DNA from: Candidatus Poribacteria bacterium
GTDB lineage: Bacteria > Poribacteria > WGA-4E > WGA-3G
DNA length: 64,000 nt
Assembly: GCA_009841255.1 (NCBI GenBank)
Contig: VXMD01000032.1
Location: forward strand, 124,001-188,000
Direction: 5' to 3'
Program-made: the position numbers and the translations under genes
Part shown: positions 52,990-62,144 of the stretch, piece by piece
Numbering within the stretch: the first letter of the stretch is position 1
Layout: every line of letters starts with the position of its first letter
The notes under the pieces: generated by a model
What the model saw: the letters and a program-made list of their open reading frames with translations, nothing else
What the model was told of the DNA's origin: nothing
Databases searched by the model: none

Positions 52990-53823
52990 TTATGAATTAA
53001 ATAGGTAGCCTAACAGTTGCGCGCCTTCACGGAAATCGGGGATAATGATGTCTGCTCCCGCGCGGATAAGACGTTCCCGTTTATCGGCATTCATATTGTA
53101 TATATTGCCCTCTACAGACGCAACACCGACAGCGATGGCTCCGACTTCTTTGGCATTTTCGATTTCTACATAGCCATCCCCAACGATCAGCAATTCGTTT
53201 CCGCTAAGGTTGAAATCCGCGATGATCTTCTGGATGACCATGGCTTTGGAAAACTTCTGATATTCCCGTAATGCCCCGAAAATCCCACCGTCAAAGTATT
53301 CCGCAACACCGAGAAGCGATGCTTCGTTTTTAACGAATTCGACATCCGTGCCGCTGGCGAGATAGCAACTGATCCCCATCTCGCGCAGGCTTTGGAGAAA
53401 TTCGAGCGACATCGGCACGCGAAGCGGATCGGCTGACAGCGTTCCTGCGGCGAGTCCCGCAATCCGTTCCTCAACGACGGGCAACAATCTGCGGTTATAT
53501 TCGTCTTTATAGGCGAGTGGATCCTTCGATGTCCCGCCACGTTTCTCGATTTCTTCCCCTAACTGGATCATCTGATAGATCGTCTGTTTACCGGTCAACC
53601 GATCCACAAATTCAACGACGATTGCTTCGAGTTGTTCTTGCGTCTCGGTGGTATCCGTTTCGGTTTGGAGGCATTCAATCATCAGCGGGACCATCACATT
53701 CTGCCAACCGTCTCGGATGAGGGAGATAGTTCCGTCAAAATCGAAAACGACGTGACGAATGTTCCCCGTTTGAATTTCACGGTGGATCTCAATTGTAGTA
53801 TTGTTGAGAAAAACGTTTTGCAT
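52990..53823 (-). CDS. HAD-superfamily phosphatase
   Basis: 277 aa. Motif I VVFDFDGTIS (Asp nucleophile near residue 27), motif II SGTD, motif III lysine in FSKAMVIQKII, motif IV GDGYVEIENAKEVGA. The cap domain is helical. Phosphoglycolate-phosphatase-like; the substrate is unknown, possibly a sugar phosphate given the downstream lyase. First gene of the three-gene operon, 36 bp before the lyase. Confidence 0.85.
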   Translation of the reverse strand: MQNVFLNNTTIEIHREIQTGNIRHVVFDFDGTISLIRDGWQNVMVPLMIECLQTETDTTETQEQLEAIVVEFVDRLTGKQTIYQMIQLGEEIEKRGGTSKDPLAYKDEYNRRLLPVVEERIAGLAAGTLSADPLRVPMSLEFLQSLREMGISCYLASGTDVEFVKNEASLLGVAEYFDGGIFGALREYQKFSKAMVIQKIIADFNLSGNELLIVGDGYVEIENAKEVGAIAVGVASVEGNIYNMNADKRERLIRAGADIIIPDFREGAQLLGYLFNS

Positions 53824-53966
53824 TATGTTTTCTGAAATTGGTTATCGGCTTTCAGCCCTTGAAAAGGTATTGCTTCCATTACATTTCTTTGATAGTATAA
53901 TAGCATTTGGATAGTTAAACAAGCACTTTATAAATACATCAACACAACAAAGAGGGATAACTTAAA

Positions 53967-55031
53967 ATGCAGATCAATTTCGGACCTTTTCGTGAAATAC
54001 AAATTCGTGTTAGCTTAGTGGGCACTATCGCCATGCTGTTCGTTATCGCCTTCAGTAGTTGCGAGAGGGTTCAGAAACCTCTCATAACAGTAGATACACA
54101 GGATGCCCCCCAGACGACAGTACTTACAATTTTAGGTGGAACCCCCGGGGGCAGTTTTTCGCCTTTTGCGACTGCAGTGAGCGACATCGCGACACAGCAT
54201 GAACCTCAACTGAAGATAGTGGTTGAAACTTCACCAGGTTCTGTGGAAAACACGCGACGCGTCAATGAAAATTCGACTTATCTCGGTGTTGCATTCGCCT
54301 CAGAAAGCCATTTGGGTTACCACGGACAGGAAATTTTCGCTGAAGAAGGGGCCAAAACTAATATACGAGCAGTGACCCTACTCTATATCGCCTATGCCCA
54401 AACAGTTGTCGTTGCAGATAGTGATATTCATCAGTTTGAAGACCTCGTTGGCAAGAAAATAGCAAGTGGCAGAATGGGATCCGGTTCCGCACAAACGATA
54501 GAACGCTTGGCGAAATCAGCTGGCATCTGGAACCAAATCACACTTCTGTATAAAGGCAGTAACGAGGGAGCAGCCGCCCTCCTGGCTGGAGAAGCAGACG
54601 CTTTTCACATGCTAGTGAGTGTACCGAACGATGCAATGGCGCAACTCGCTGCAACCAACGAAATTAGAATGCTTGAAATGGACGCGCCTGCACAGGCATC
54701 CGGGTTCTACGAACAATATCCGTTTTACCTCTCCGGTCCATTGCCCGTCGAGGCATACGGCGGCAAAGTCGTACCAGTGAACACACTGCTGATGCCAACA
54801 TTGCTTATCGCTCACAAAGATGTGCCAGCAGAAATCGTCTATACAATTCTACAACAGGTTTACAGCCCAGAAGGGTTGCAAGCGATGCAGGATGCTACCG
54901 GTGCTACAGCAGATATAACAACAATTGAAAATGTGTCAAAAGCGTTTGTAATTCCGCTACACCGCGGGGCCTATCGGTTTTGGAATGAACACGGTCTCTC
55001 AATTCCTGTACACGCCATGCCGGTAGATTAA
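53967..55031 (+). CDS. TAXI-family TRAP solute-binding lipoprotein
   Basis: 354 aa. Signal sequence ending in the lipobox AFSSC (Cys32). The mature part has the TAXI pattern ILGGTPGGSFSPFATAVSDI, SVENTRRVNENSTYLGVAFAS, DLVGKKIASGRMGSGSAQTIERL and LLAGEADAFHMLV. Such proteins capture organic anions such as glutamate or C4-dicarboxylates outside the inner membrane. No TRAP membrane subunit is adjacent, so it is an orphan receptor here. SD GAGGG. Confidence 0.9.
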   Translation: MQINFGPFREIQIRVSLVGTIAMLFVIAFSSCERVQKPLITVDTQDAPQTTVLTILGGTPGGSFSPFATAVSDIATQHEPQLKIVVETSPGSVENTRRVNENSTYLGVAFASESHLGYHGQEIFAEEGAKTNIRAVTLLYIAYAQTVVVADSDIHQFEDLVGKKIASGRMGSGSAQTIERLAKSAGIWNQITLLYKGSNEGAAALLAGEADAFHMLVSVPNDAMAQLAATNEIRMLEMDAPAQASGFYEQYPFYLSGPLPVEAYGGKVVPVNTLLMPTLLIAHKDVPAEIVYTILQQVYSPEGLQAMQDATGATADITTIENVSKAFVIPLHRGAYRFWNEHGLSIPVHAMPVD

Positions 55032-55055
55032 GGAGTGGGACGTGGTTAAAAGATC

Positions 55056-55931
55056 GTGAAGGAAAAAGATATCCTCAAAAAAATCCAACGCATTGAAATA
55101 TTTACCAATCGGCTCGTAAACACTGTCTTTGCTGGGGAGTATGAAAGCGTCTTCAAGGGACAGGGGATTACCTTCGATGAGGTGCGGGAGTATCAGGTAG
55201 GCGATGAAATCCGGACGATCGATTGGAATGTCACCGCACGCATGGGGCAGGCTTACATCAAGCAGTACGTGGAAGAACGCGAACTCGTCATGATGTTGGT
55301 TGTGGATATGAGCGCCTCGACCCGTTTCGGCAGTATTGTTGAGACGAAGGCAGAAATCGCTGCCGAGATTGCCGCGCTCCTCGCCTTTTCTGCCATCAAA
55401 AACAACGACAAAGTTGGGCTGATCTGTTTTACAGATACCGTTGAACATTTCGTCGCGCCACGCAAGGGGAAAAGGCACGTCTTACGGGTCGTTCGGGATA
55501 TCCTCCATTTTCAGCCGAAACAGCGGGGGACTAATATTGAAACAGCACTGGCGTTCGTCGACCGGGTGCTCAAGCCGCACAGCGTTGTATTTCTCATCTC
55601 GGATTTCAAAGATACGGGGTATGAAAAGCAGTTACGTTTGAGCAGTAAGCGGCATTCGCTGACTGCTATTACCTTACAGGACAGGCGTGAGGTGGAATTG
55701 CCGGATGTCGGACTCATAGAACTGGAGGATGCTGAGAGCGGAGAGACGGTCATTATTGATACACGCTCTGCGGAAGCGCGACGCCTCTATACAGAATGCA
55801 ATCAGCGAGCAGATGCGGAACGTCGACAGGTCTTCCGAGCAAATCAAGTGGATTCCATTCATATCAGAACAGATGAACCGTACGTGAAACCGCTTATCCA
55901 ATTTTTCCGTCAGCGCACCACCCGACGCTAA
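55056..55931 (+). CDS. DUF58/VWA-type protein
   Basis: 291 aa from a GTG start (no better start; AGGAG lies 20 nt upstream). The DUF58 signature DEVREYQVGDEIRTIDWNVTARMG lies at about residues 41-64, then a von Willebrand A fold with MIDAS-type DMSAST. Usually encoded next to a MoxR AAA+ ATPase and linked to envelope or metal-chaperone functions; no MoxR lies in the window. 24 bp after the TAXI gene, likely the same transcript. No membrane segments. Confidence 0.88.
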   Translation: MKEKDILKKIQRIEIFTNRLVNTVFAGEYESVFKGQGITFDEVREYQVGDEIRTIDWNVTARMGQAYIKQYVEERELVMMLVVDMSASTRFGSIVETKAEIAAEIAALLAFSAIKNNDKVGLICFTDTVEHFVAPRKGKRHVLRVVRDILHFQPKQRGTNIETALAFVDRVLKPHSVVFLISDFKDTGYEKQLRLSSKRHSLTAITLQDRREVELPDVGLIELEDAESGETVIIDTRSAEARRLYTECNQRADAERRQVFRANQVDSIHIRTDEPYVKPLIQFFRQRTTRR

Positions 55932-55962
55932 AAAAATAAAATTCTTGTAGATTTACGACACC

Positions 55963-55990
55963 TGTAGGAGAGGTTTCTTACCCCAACCTG
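55963..55990 (-). repeat. Intergenic copy of the rpoB palindrome family
   Basis: Reads minus CAGGTTGGGGTAAGAAACCT followed by CTCCTACA, matching the TCGGGGTTACAAACCCCTCC pattern seen in frame in rpoB. Confidence 0.7.
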
Positions 55991-55997
55991 CATCAGA

Positions 55998-56888
55998 CTA
56001 TTTCGCGTCCGAATCCTTTGTCAATGTCCGCCAAAATGAACGCGACGGGCGATTCATGTTGTCAAACATCTCGTAATTCCCCTTTTTACAGAATTCGTAG
56101 AGTGCTTCTGTCAATGGAATGTCAAATCCAGAGGCTTCTGCGGCGGCAAGGAAATAGGGCAATTCTGGGTATTTGATAACGAGCGTTCCACCTTCCCCAT
56201 CGATGATGCGTTTGGCGATTCTATCGAACTGTCCACGCCACCCCTCACCCATACCGACTGCTTCACGAATCGCGGTTGGATCCACGCCTGCACGAACACC
56301 GAACGCCATTGCCTCCATGAAGGCGGCATCGCCGAGTCCCATCGCCAATTGATTCACACCTTTGACGATCTGTCCGGAACCGCTTGGACCGCAGTATACC
56401 ACATACCTCGGTTCCCCAAGCAATTCTAAAATCGGGCGGCATTTTTCGACGACCGTTGCATCGCCACCGACAAAGATACGGAGTGTTCCCGTTTCGGATC
56501 CATGTGTTCCACCGCTTACCGGTGCGTCTATCAGCGTGGCGCCTTTCTCGGCGAATCTCATCGCTATGTCCCGCGTCTTTTCTACTTCCGTCGTGCCTAA
56601 GTCGATAAAGACATGACCGTCGCGAGCATTAGGGATTAGATGTTGCTCCGCGACGCTGCAAAAAATATCGGAGGAACGCAAACTGGTCATGATAACATCG
56701 CTGTTTTTAACAACCTCGGTCGTATCGTTTCCTACGGTTGCTCCAGTTTCAGCGAGTGCTTCACATCTTGTGGCATCAATATCATATCCGATGAGCGGAT
56801 ATCCGGCGTTGTGAAGATTCTTCGCCATCCGTCCGCCCATGTTCCCAAGTCCAATAAAACCGATTCCGGGGAGTTGTTGAAGTTTCAT
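55998..56888 (-). CDS. 3-hydroxyisobutyrate dehydrogenase-family oxidoreductase
   Basis: 296 aa NAD(P)-dependent beta-hydroxyacid dehydrogenase. Rossmann motif GFIGLGNMGGRMAKNL near residues 9-24; substrate-site DAPVSGGTHGSETGTL near 120; the catalytic Lys sits in GQIVKGVNQLAMG near 175. Substrates in this family include 3-hydroxyisobutyrate and tartronate semialdehyde; not resolved here. Downstream of the GH32-like gene on the same strand (40 bp), so likely co-transcribed. Confidence 0.88.
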   Translation of the reverse strand: MKLQQLPGIGFIGLGNMGGRMAKNLHNAGYPLIGYDIDATRCEALAETGATVGNDTTEVVKNSDVIMTSLRSSDIFCSVAEQHLIPNARDGHVFIDLGTTEVEKTRDIAMRFAEKGATLIDAPVSGGTHGSETGTLRIFVGGDATVVEKCRPILELLGEPRYVVYCGPSGSGQIVKGVNQLAMGLGDAAFMEAMAFGVRAGVDPTAIREAVGMGEGWRGQFDRIAKRIIDGEGGTLVIKYPELPYFLAAAEASGFDIPLTEALYEFCKKGNYEMFDNMNRPSRSFWRTLTKDSDAK

Positions 56889-56928
56889 AATTTTCCTATA
56901 GTTCGGTTCCTGAGAGTCGTTAGCACAA

Positions 56929-58482
56929 TTATGCTACCGTCGGTGTGATCGTCCATGCATCTAAACCGTTTAAAATTGCCTCACCGCCGTGTGCGAAAAT
57001 TGAGACACCGAGACTGTCCGCTCGCGTCGGATAGATACGCTGGGTTAGGCACAACCGACTGTTCGCGAAAACTTCCAGCACGGATCGGTCTAAAAAGATA
57101 TGGAGTTTCAGGTGTTCCTCTTCAAGCAGTTTAAAGGGGGCTTCTTGTGAATTTGTCCAACGCTCTCCACCGTCTTCGTCTCGTGGGGTCAGGCGCGGAT
57201 ATTTCACCTCGTCATCTAAGGTTGATTTCGTGAGATCGATTTTAAGGAGTTCGTCGGATGGCGAATAGACAATGGTGGTTTCCTCCTCGCCGCCTGGGGA
57301 ACAGCGAACCTTCACACCGAATTCCGTAGCACCCTTCGGATCAATTTCGATCTGTATTTCAAGACAATCGCCGTTTACCCCTTCAATCTTGATCTCCGTA
57401 TCCGCATCGAGTTGGATTGTTTTTTTGTGATGATGCTGAGTGCGGAGTTTTTCGAGTTCCGGAACGGGTTCGATACAGAGACTTCCGTCTTCACGCAACG
57501 ATAGGATCCGCGGCAGCGTCATTACGGAAGCCCAGCCGTATGTCTCCCACGGACGGGCTTCGCGAATCCAACCGAAAAAGATACGGCGTCCCTTGTCATC
57601 AAGGAGAGTCTCGGGTCCAGAGAGTTGTCCGCCTTGCCAGTTCATACGTCCATGTGTTTCAGGATAGAACTGCTCATTCTCGTAACGTCCGAGATAATAG
57701 TGTGCCATACCGTAAGGACGGTGTCCGTGCATCAGAAGCATGTATTTATCGCCGAGCGGAAAGAAATCGGGACAGGCGCAATCTTCAACCGCATCCGTCC
57801 AACGCCGCGAAGATTTGTAAAACGGACCGAGGTATTCCCACCGAATACAATCATCTGAACGGAAAAGACTGGTCGCGTCGCCTTCGTATCCCGGTCGGCT
57901 GTTCTTGTTACCTATGAGCGCATAATAGGTACCATTCTCATACCATGCACACGGATCAAAAACGTGATATTCCTGCGGTTCGTCCGGTATTGGAATGACC
58001 GGATTTGCGGGTGACGGCGTCCAATGAATCAAATCATTGTCTTCGCTGGTTGCGATACAGGTGCCTTGATTCGGCACGTGATAAATGAAAGTCGGAAGCG
58101 GCGCGTTCTCAATAGCATCCCCGCTATATATGCCGCGCGGCATTGATCCATCAGTGGCAGGTTTTATCGCTGGTGGGTGATGTATCCAATGCACCAGATC
58201 GCAGCTGGAGGAGTGATCGAGTACCGGCAGCCACTCGTCCCCGAATGCAGAGCCAGGAGAAATTTTACCCGTGTGGGCAAAATTTGGGTTCGACATGCGT
58301 CCAAGATAAAAAACGTGATATCGCCCATTGAAAAAAATGGTACAGTTTGCATCATTAAAAAACCCATCGGGCGGGAGTAGATGATAGCGCGGTCGGTGCG
58401 GGTCGGCTGAAAGGTATTCTCGCAATTCACGTGCATTCCCGACGCGTTTATGAAGGTCTTTAATTGTAATTGCTGGTTCCAT
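56929..58482 (-). CDS. GH32-type five-bladed propeller protein (fructosidase-like)
   Basis: 517 aa, no signal peptide. N-terminal propeller starts with YHLLPPDGFFNDANC (nucleophile-type Asp44), then VFDPCAW (Asp176, the RDP motif with Phe for Arg). At the acid/base position the usual E-C-P-D reads A236-C237-P238-D239 (DCACPDFFPLGD), with E233 nearby. The C-terminal beta-sandwich has LKLHIFLDRSVLEVFANSRLCLTQRIYP, typical of GH32. Likely acts on fructosides or a related sugar; the altered acid site makes a canonical reaction uncertain. SD GAGGAG. Confidence 0.82.
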   Translation of the reverse strand: MEPAITIKDLHKRVGNARELREYLSADPHRPRYHLLPPDGFFNDANCTIFFNGRYHVFYLGRMSNPNFAHTGKISPGSAFGDEWLPVLDHSSSCDLVHWIHHPPAIKPATDGSMPRGIYSGDAIENAPLPTFIYHVPNQGTCIATSEDNDLIHWTPSPANPVIPIPDEPQEYHVFDPCAWYENGTYYALIGNKNSRPGYEGDATSLFRSDDCIRWEYLGPFYKSSRRWTDAVEDCACPDFFPLGDKYMLLMHGHRPYGMAHYYLGRYENEQFYPETHGRMNWQGGQLSGPETLLDDKGRRIFFGWIREARPWETYGWASVMTLPRILSLREDGSLCIEPVPELEKLRTQHHHKKTIQLDADTEIKIEGVNGDCLEIQIEIDPKGATEFGVKVRCSPGGEEETTIVYSPSDELLKIDLTKSTLDDEVKYPRLTPRDEDGGERWTNSQEAPFKLLEEEHLKLHIFLDRSVLEVFANSRLCLTQRIYPTRADSLGVSIFAHGGEAILNGLDAWTITPTVA

Positions 58483-58552
58483 TTGCTGTGCGTTCTCCTC
58501 GAAAACTTGCTATTCAGAAGATCGTTATTTCAAGTGTAGAAGACGGTATCAG

Positions 58553-58581
58553 AGTATAACATGTTAGGAGAGAAGTGACAA
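58553..58581 (-). promoter_or_regulatory. Promoter of the GH32-like gene
   Basis: Minus strand TTGTCA (58581-58576), 17 bp, TATACT (58558-58553). Confidence 0.65.
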
Positions 58582-58635
58582 GAGAAATCAAAACACATCA
58601 AACCCGTTTAGATACGTCTATGAAGACGTTTTTCC

Positions 58636-58664
58636 TTGAGGTATTTTACCAGACTTGGTATACT
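58636..58664 (+). promoter_or_regulatory. Promoter of the Gfo/Idh/MocA gene
   Basis: TTGAGG (58636-58641), 17 bp ending TTGG, TATACT (58659-58664). It shares TGGTATACTGCCC with the promoter at 15534. An AACTATAGTT palindrome lies at 58670-58679, near the start. Confidence 0.6.
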
Positions 58665-58702
58665 GCCCTAACTATAGTTGGTCAATAGAAAGGAATTGAG
58701 TT

Positions 58703-59683
58703 ATGCAAAAATGTGCACTTATCAGCGGTAGAGGTATGGGATTGATGCACGGCGGAAACTTCCACAGCCATCCGGACGCGGAGGTGGTCGCGGTGTGCGA
58801 TATGGATCCGGAACTCCTTGCGAAGGCAGCAGAACAATTTGGGGTCCCTGGGTATTCAACAATTGAGGATCTCTTAGCAAATTGTGATGCGGAACTCGTA
58901 CTTCTTATTGTCAATGAGACCCGGCGCATCCCACCCTTACGGCAATTGCTTGAAGCCGGACGGAACGTGTTCACTGAGAAACCGCTCTGTGGATTGGAGG
59001 GACAAGCCCGGTTGCGTGAAGAAGACCTCCGAATCGCGGCACCCGCTATTGCAACATGGCGCGACTCTCATCTTAAGTTCGGGATCGATTTCAACTACCG
59101 ATTTATGCACCATTTCCGTAAACTGCATGATGATGTTGCTGAAAATCGGTTGGGTGAGATTCGGATGGTACACGCACGTGCGCATTTCAACTGTTGGTCG
59201 CATGTCATCGATCAGATCCTCTGGACGGTCGGCAGACCGGAATGGGTGAGTGTTGTCGGAGATCCGAATGAAGCCGGGGGATGGGGACGTTTAATTCACA
59301 TGGGTTGGGAGAATGGCGTCATCGGCTCCTTGAGCGGCACAAACTTGTGGGGTTACGACGATCATCCGCTTCGAGTTAAGGTCCTTGGCGATGAATTTTA
59401 CGCCGAGGCAAAAGGATTGGAAGGCTCCTACTCCCGCCGAAAAGCGAATACTTCCGAAATAGAGGAAGTCTGGGAAGCCGAAGATGACAGCCCAGAGATG
59501 CCGGAGTCTTTCAAACGGATGGCTGATGGTGTGGTTAAGGCGATGCATGCCGACACTCCCTTCCCAGCAGACGGTGAAGCGGCATGGAACGAACTCCTGT
59601 TTGAGGCGGCAGTTCACAGGTCCGCCTTGCAGAACAATGCCCGCGTATTTCTGAAAGATGTTGAAGAAGAAGCAAGCGCTTGA
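58703..59683 (+). CDS. Gfo/Idh/MocA-family oxidoreductase
   Basis: 326 aa NAD(P)-dependent sugar or inositol dehydrogenase type. Rossmann start CALISGRGMGLMHGGNF, EKP motif in NVFTEKPLCG near residue 96, substrate-side KFGIDFNYRFMHHFRKL, then a His-rich helix (NCWSHVIDQILW). This family is expanded in sugar-degrading PVC bacteria. The exact substrate is unknown. AAAGGA before the ATG; divergent from the GH32-like gene. Confidence 0.85.
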   Translation: MQKCALISGRGMGLMHGGNFHSHPDAEVVAVCDMDPELLAKAAEQFGVPGYSTIEDLLANCDAELVLLIVNETRRIPPLRQLLEAGRNVFTEKPLCGLEGQARLREEDLRIAAPAIATWRDSHLKFGIDFNYRFMHHFRKLHDDVAENRLGEIRMVHARAHFNCWSHVIDQILWTVGRPEWVSVVGDPNEAGGWGRLIHMGWENGVIGSLSGTNLWGYDDHPLRVKVLGDEFYAEAKGLEGSYSRRKANTSEIEEVWEAEDDSPEMPESFKRMADGVVKAMHADTPFPADGEAAWNELLFEAAVHRSALQNNARVFLKDVEEEASA

Positions 59684-59691
59684 AAAAAATT

Positions 59692-59718
59692 AGAGGCGCG
59701 GTTGAAAACCGCGCCTCT
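59692..59718 (-). terminator. Terminator hairpin for the minus-strand ADH gene
   Basis: 12-bp perfect stem AGAGGCGCGGTT/AACCGCGCCTCT with a 3-nt loop. Read on the minus strand it is followed by AATTTTTTTC, a proper U-tract. It also separates the convergent Gfo gene. Confidence 0.75.
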
Positions 59719-59740
59719 ATCTCAGGGATGGTATAACGTT

Positions 59741-60793
59741 TTAAGCGGCACCACCTTCGACAGCGATCTTAATGGCGTCCTTTCCGTCCAAGTTGTAACT
59801 GCCGTGCAGTGCATCGAAACCTTTAGAAACATCTTCTAAGGGCAGCGTGTGGCTGACAAAGCCTTCAAATAAGTGCGCATGTTTCTCGAGCATCGGAATG
59901 GCGCGGATAAAATGTTTCCTCTCAAATCCCCATCCGGCTTCCAGTCGAAGGTTCTTACGCATTAGCATCTGGTTCGGATTGCAATCAAAAGAACCAACAT
60001 CCACAAAATGCCCGTATACGACGTAGGCTCCACTGTGCCTGATATAATCCAACCCTTCCGGGATAGCGGCGAGGAAACCGGTGCATTCGTAGACGACATC
60101 TGCACCGTTGCCTTGCGGTGTATTTTCTCGGACAATCCGTTTCCGTTCTTCCGGATCCGGCACTTCGGCGATGTCAATCGTCAGATCTGCCCCCAATCGT
60201 TTTGCCATCTCAAGCCTTCCGGGAGGTCCGCCGACAACGATAAGCCTTCCAGCACCGGAAACTCTCGCCCAATTAAGCGCAAGCAGACCGATCGGACCGG
60301 TTCCCTGAATTACAACCGTGTCCCCGAATTCGATTTTGCCGCGGGACACACAGTGTGCGGCACACGAAGCAGGTTCGGCGAGCACAGCGATTTCCGGTGG
60401 CAGATCGGTCTTAATGAACATATTTGTCGACGGGTTTGAGAGGTAGATGTACTCACTGAAACCGCCGCGCAAGTACGGTTCTTCTTCCGAAGGAGAGAAA
60501 CCGAGTCCCCCGCTTGGGGACAGTGCGATCCTGTCCCCCTCTTTAACCGGGTTTCCGAGATAGTCCGCTTCGACCCCTTCCCCTAAAGTCTCAATCACAC
60601 CGACGTTCTCGTGTCCGAGGATAATGTCGTGATCAATACGTTGAAATTCCCAGTTGTGAAGGTCGGTACCGCAAATACCCCCTAACTCCTGACGCACAAG
60701 TACTGTACCGGGTGCAGGATCAACAATCGGGTACTCTCGGACTTCAAAACTTTTGCCACTCATCACAGTGGCACGTGATGTTCTGGTTCCCAT
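59741..60793 (-). CDS. Zinc-type alcohol/polyol dehydrogenase (MDR)
   Basis: 350 aa from the ATG at 60793 (MGTRTSRATVM), where AAGGAG sits 7 nt upstream; the longer frame lacks one. Catalytic zinc site GGICGTDLHN and LGHENVG, Rossmann GDTVVIQGTGPIGLLALNWARVSGAG. The loop that usually holds four structural-zinc cysteines is replaced by SPSGGLGFSPSEEEP, so only one zinc is expected. Substrate probably a polyol or sugar alcohol. Converges on the Gfo/Idh/MocA gene. Confidence 0.87.
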   Translation of the reverse strand: MGTRTSRATVMSGKSFEVREYPIVDPAPGTVLVRQELGGICGTDLHNWEFQRIDHDIILGHENVGVIETLGEGVEADYLGNPVKEGDRIALSPSGGLGFSPSEEEPYLRGGFSEYIYLSNPSTNMFIKTDLPPEIAVLAEPASCAAHCVSRGKIEFGDTVVIQGTGPIGLLALNWARVSGAGRLIVVGGPPGRLEMAKRLGADLTIDIAEVPDPEERKRIVRENTPQGNGADVVYECTGFLAAIPEGLDYIRHSGAYVVYGHFVDVGSFDCNPNQMLMRKNLRLEAGWGFERKHFIRAIPMLEKHAHLFEGFVSHTLPLEDVSKGFDALHGSYNLDGKDAIKIAVEGGAA

Positions 60794-60832
60794 TGTAAAA
60801 CTCCTTTGAAATAGGTTTTTACGTTTGTAGTG

Positions 60833-60848
60833 GGGCAATTCATTGCCC
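60833..60848. repeat. Short palindrome upstream of the ADH gene
   Basis: GGGCAAT-TC-ATTGCCC inside GTAGTGGGGCAATTCATTGC. Another member of the dispersed G/C palindromes. Confidence 0.5.
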
Positions 60849-60921
60849 GTTGCCAAGCACAACAGCGGCTGGCTGGAAATATAGACGTAGGCATCTTTGC
60901 CAAAGCACCCTCAACAAATCG

Positions 60922-61908
60922 TTAAACTTTGACGATTATCTTACCGAGTTTTTCGCCTGTGAAAAGCGCGATAAACGCCTTTGGTGCATTTTCCAATCCT
61001 TCGATAATCGTCTCTTCCCATTGTATCTTGCCTTCGGATATCCACTGCCGCATATCGCTGTAAAATTCGGAGTTCCGCGCCATGAAGTCAGTCACGATAA
61101 ACCCTTGTAACCGAATCCGTTTACCGATCGCGGAACTGAGGTTTGTCGGACCTGGCGTCGGTTCGATGTCGTTGTATTGGGAAATCATCCCACACAGTGG
61201 GATACGTCCGTGCATGTTCATCACCGCGAGCGCGGCTTGTAGGTGTCTACCGCCTACATTTTCAAAGTAGACATCAAGTCCATCGGGACAGTGTTTCCTG
61301 AGTTCAGCCTCCAAGTCATCAACATTTTTATAGTTAAAAGCCGCATCAACCCCTGCTGTCTCCTGTAGCCACGCGACTTTCTGATCGGAACCTGCACTCG
61401 CAACGACTCGGCACCCTTTGATTTTGGCGATCTGGCATACAATTGAACCCACCGCACCTGCCGCTGCGGAGACAAAAACCGTTTCACCTGATTTAGGCTG
61501 ACCTATCTCCAGGAATCCGAAATAGGCGGTACGTCCGGGCATACCGACAGCCCCTAAAAACGACTGGAGTGGCGCGATCGTCAGATCGACAGCCGTCACG
61601 CTCTCTGCCGACGCGATGTAGTGGTCGCGCCACCCCTGCATCCCCGTTACATAATCTCCGACTTGAAATTGGTCACTGTTCGATGCCACGATCCGACCGG
61701 CGCACCTACCTTCTAAGGGTTTATCGAGTTCAGCGGATCGCATCCCGCCCCGCATATACGGGTCTACGGACGTGTAAAGGTTTTCAACTAACACCTCTCC
61801 TACTGCGGGTTCAGGGAGCGTCGCCTCAACGATTTCAAAATCACTTTCTTTGGGCATACCGACGATTCGGTTCTTAAGGCGAATTTGTCGGCTTACAGTA
61901 TTTGACAT
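60922..61908 (-). CDS. NADPH-dependent enone/alkenal reductase (CurA/LTB4DH type)
   Basis: 328 aa zinc-independent MDR enzyme. Starts SNTVSRQIRLKNRIVGMPKESDF, then VGEVLVENLYTSVDPYMRGGM, ESVTAVD, and the Rossmann segment VFVSAAAGAVGSIVCQIAKIKGCRVVASAG, with YFENVGG and GMISQYN following. These are diagnostic of the family that reduces alpha,beta-unsaturated ketones. Upstream promoter at 61956; SD AGGAG. It precedes the ADH gene on the same strand by 128 bp. Confidence 0.93.
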   Translation of the reverse strand: MSNTVSRQIRLKNRIVGMPKESDFEIVEATLPEPAVGEVLVENLYTSVDPYMRGGMRSAELDKPLEGRCAGRIVASNSDQFQVGDYVTGMQGWRDHYIASAESVTAVDLTIAPLQSFLGAVGMPGRTAYFGFLEIGQPKSGETVFVSAAAGAVGSIVCQIAKIKGCRVVASAGSDQKVAWLQETAGVDAAFNYKNVDDLEAELRKHCPDGLDVYFENVGGRHLQAALAVMNMHGRIPLCGMISQYNDIEPTPGPTNLSSAIGKRIRLQGFIVTDFMARNSEFYSDMRQWISEGKIQWEETIIEGLENAPKAFIALFTGEKLGKIIVKV

Positions 61909-61955
61909 TCTTTTCTCCTATCGGCTTATGATTTAATTTAATTGGCATTGATGCA

Positions 61956-61983
61956 ATAATAGCATATCTAAGAAAAAAGTCAA
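61956..61983 (-). promoter_or_regulatory. Promoter of the CurA-like gene
   Basis: Minus strand TTGACT (61983-61978), 16 bp, TATTAT (61961-61956). Confidence 0.6.
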
Positions 61984-62144
61984 GATTAGGAGTATGGGGT
62001 TTTCCATAACGGCTAAAAAGTGATAGCAACGGTGTCTGAATTGGAAATAATACATTTACACTTGTCAGAAAAAGTGCTAAAATAACCCAAGTTGCTACTA
62101 AAAAGTTTAGGGCAGTTCAAAAACGGTTTGCAGACAATTTCCCT

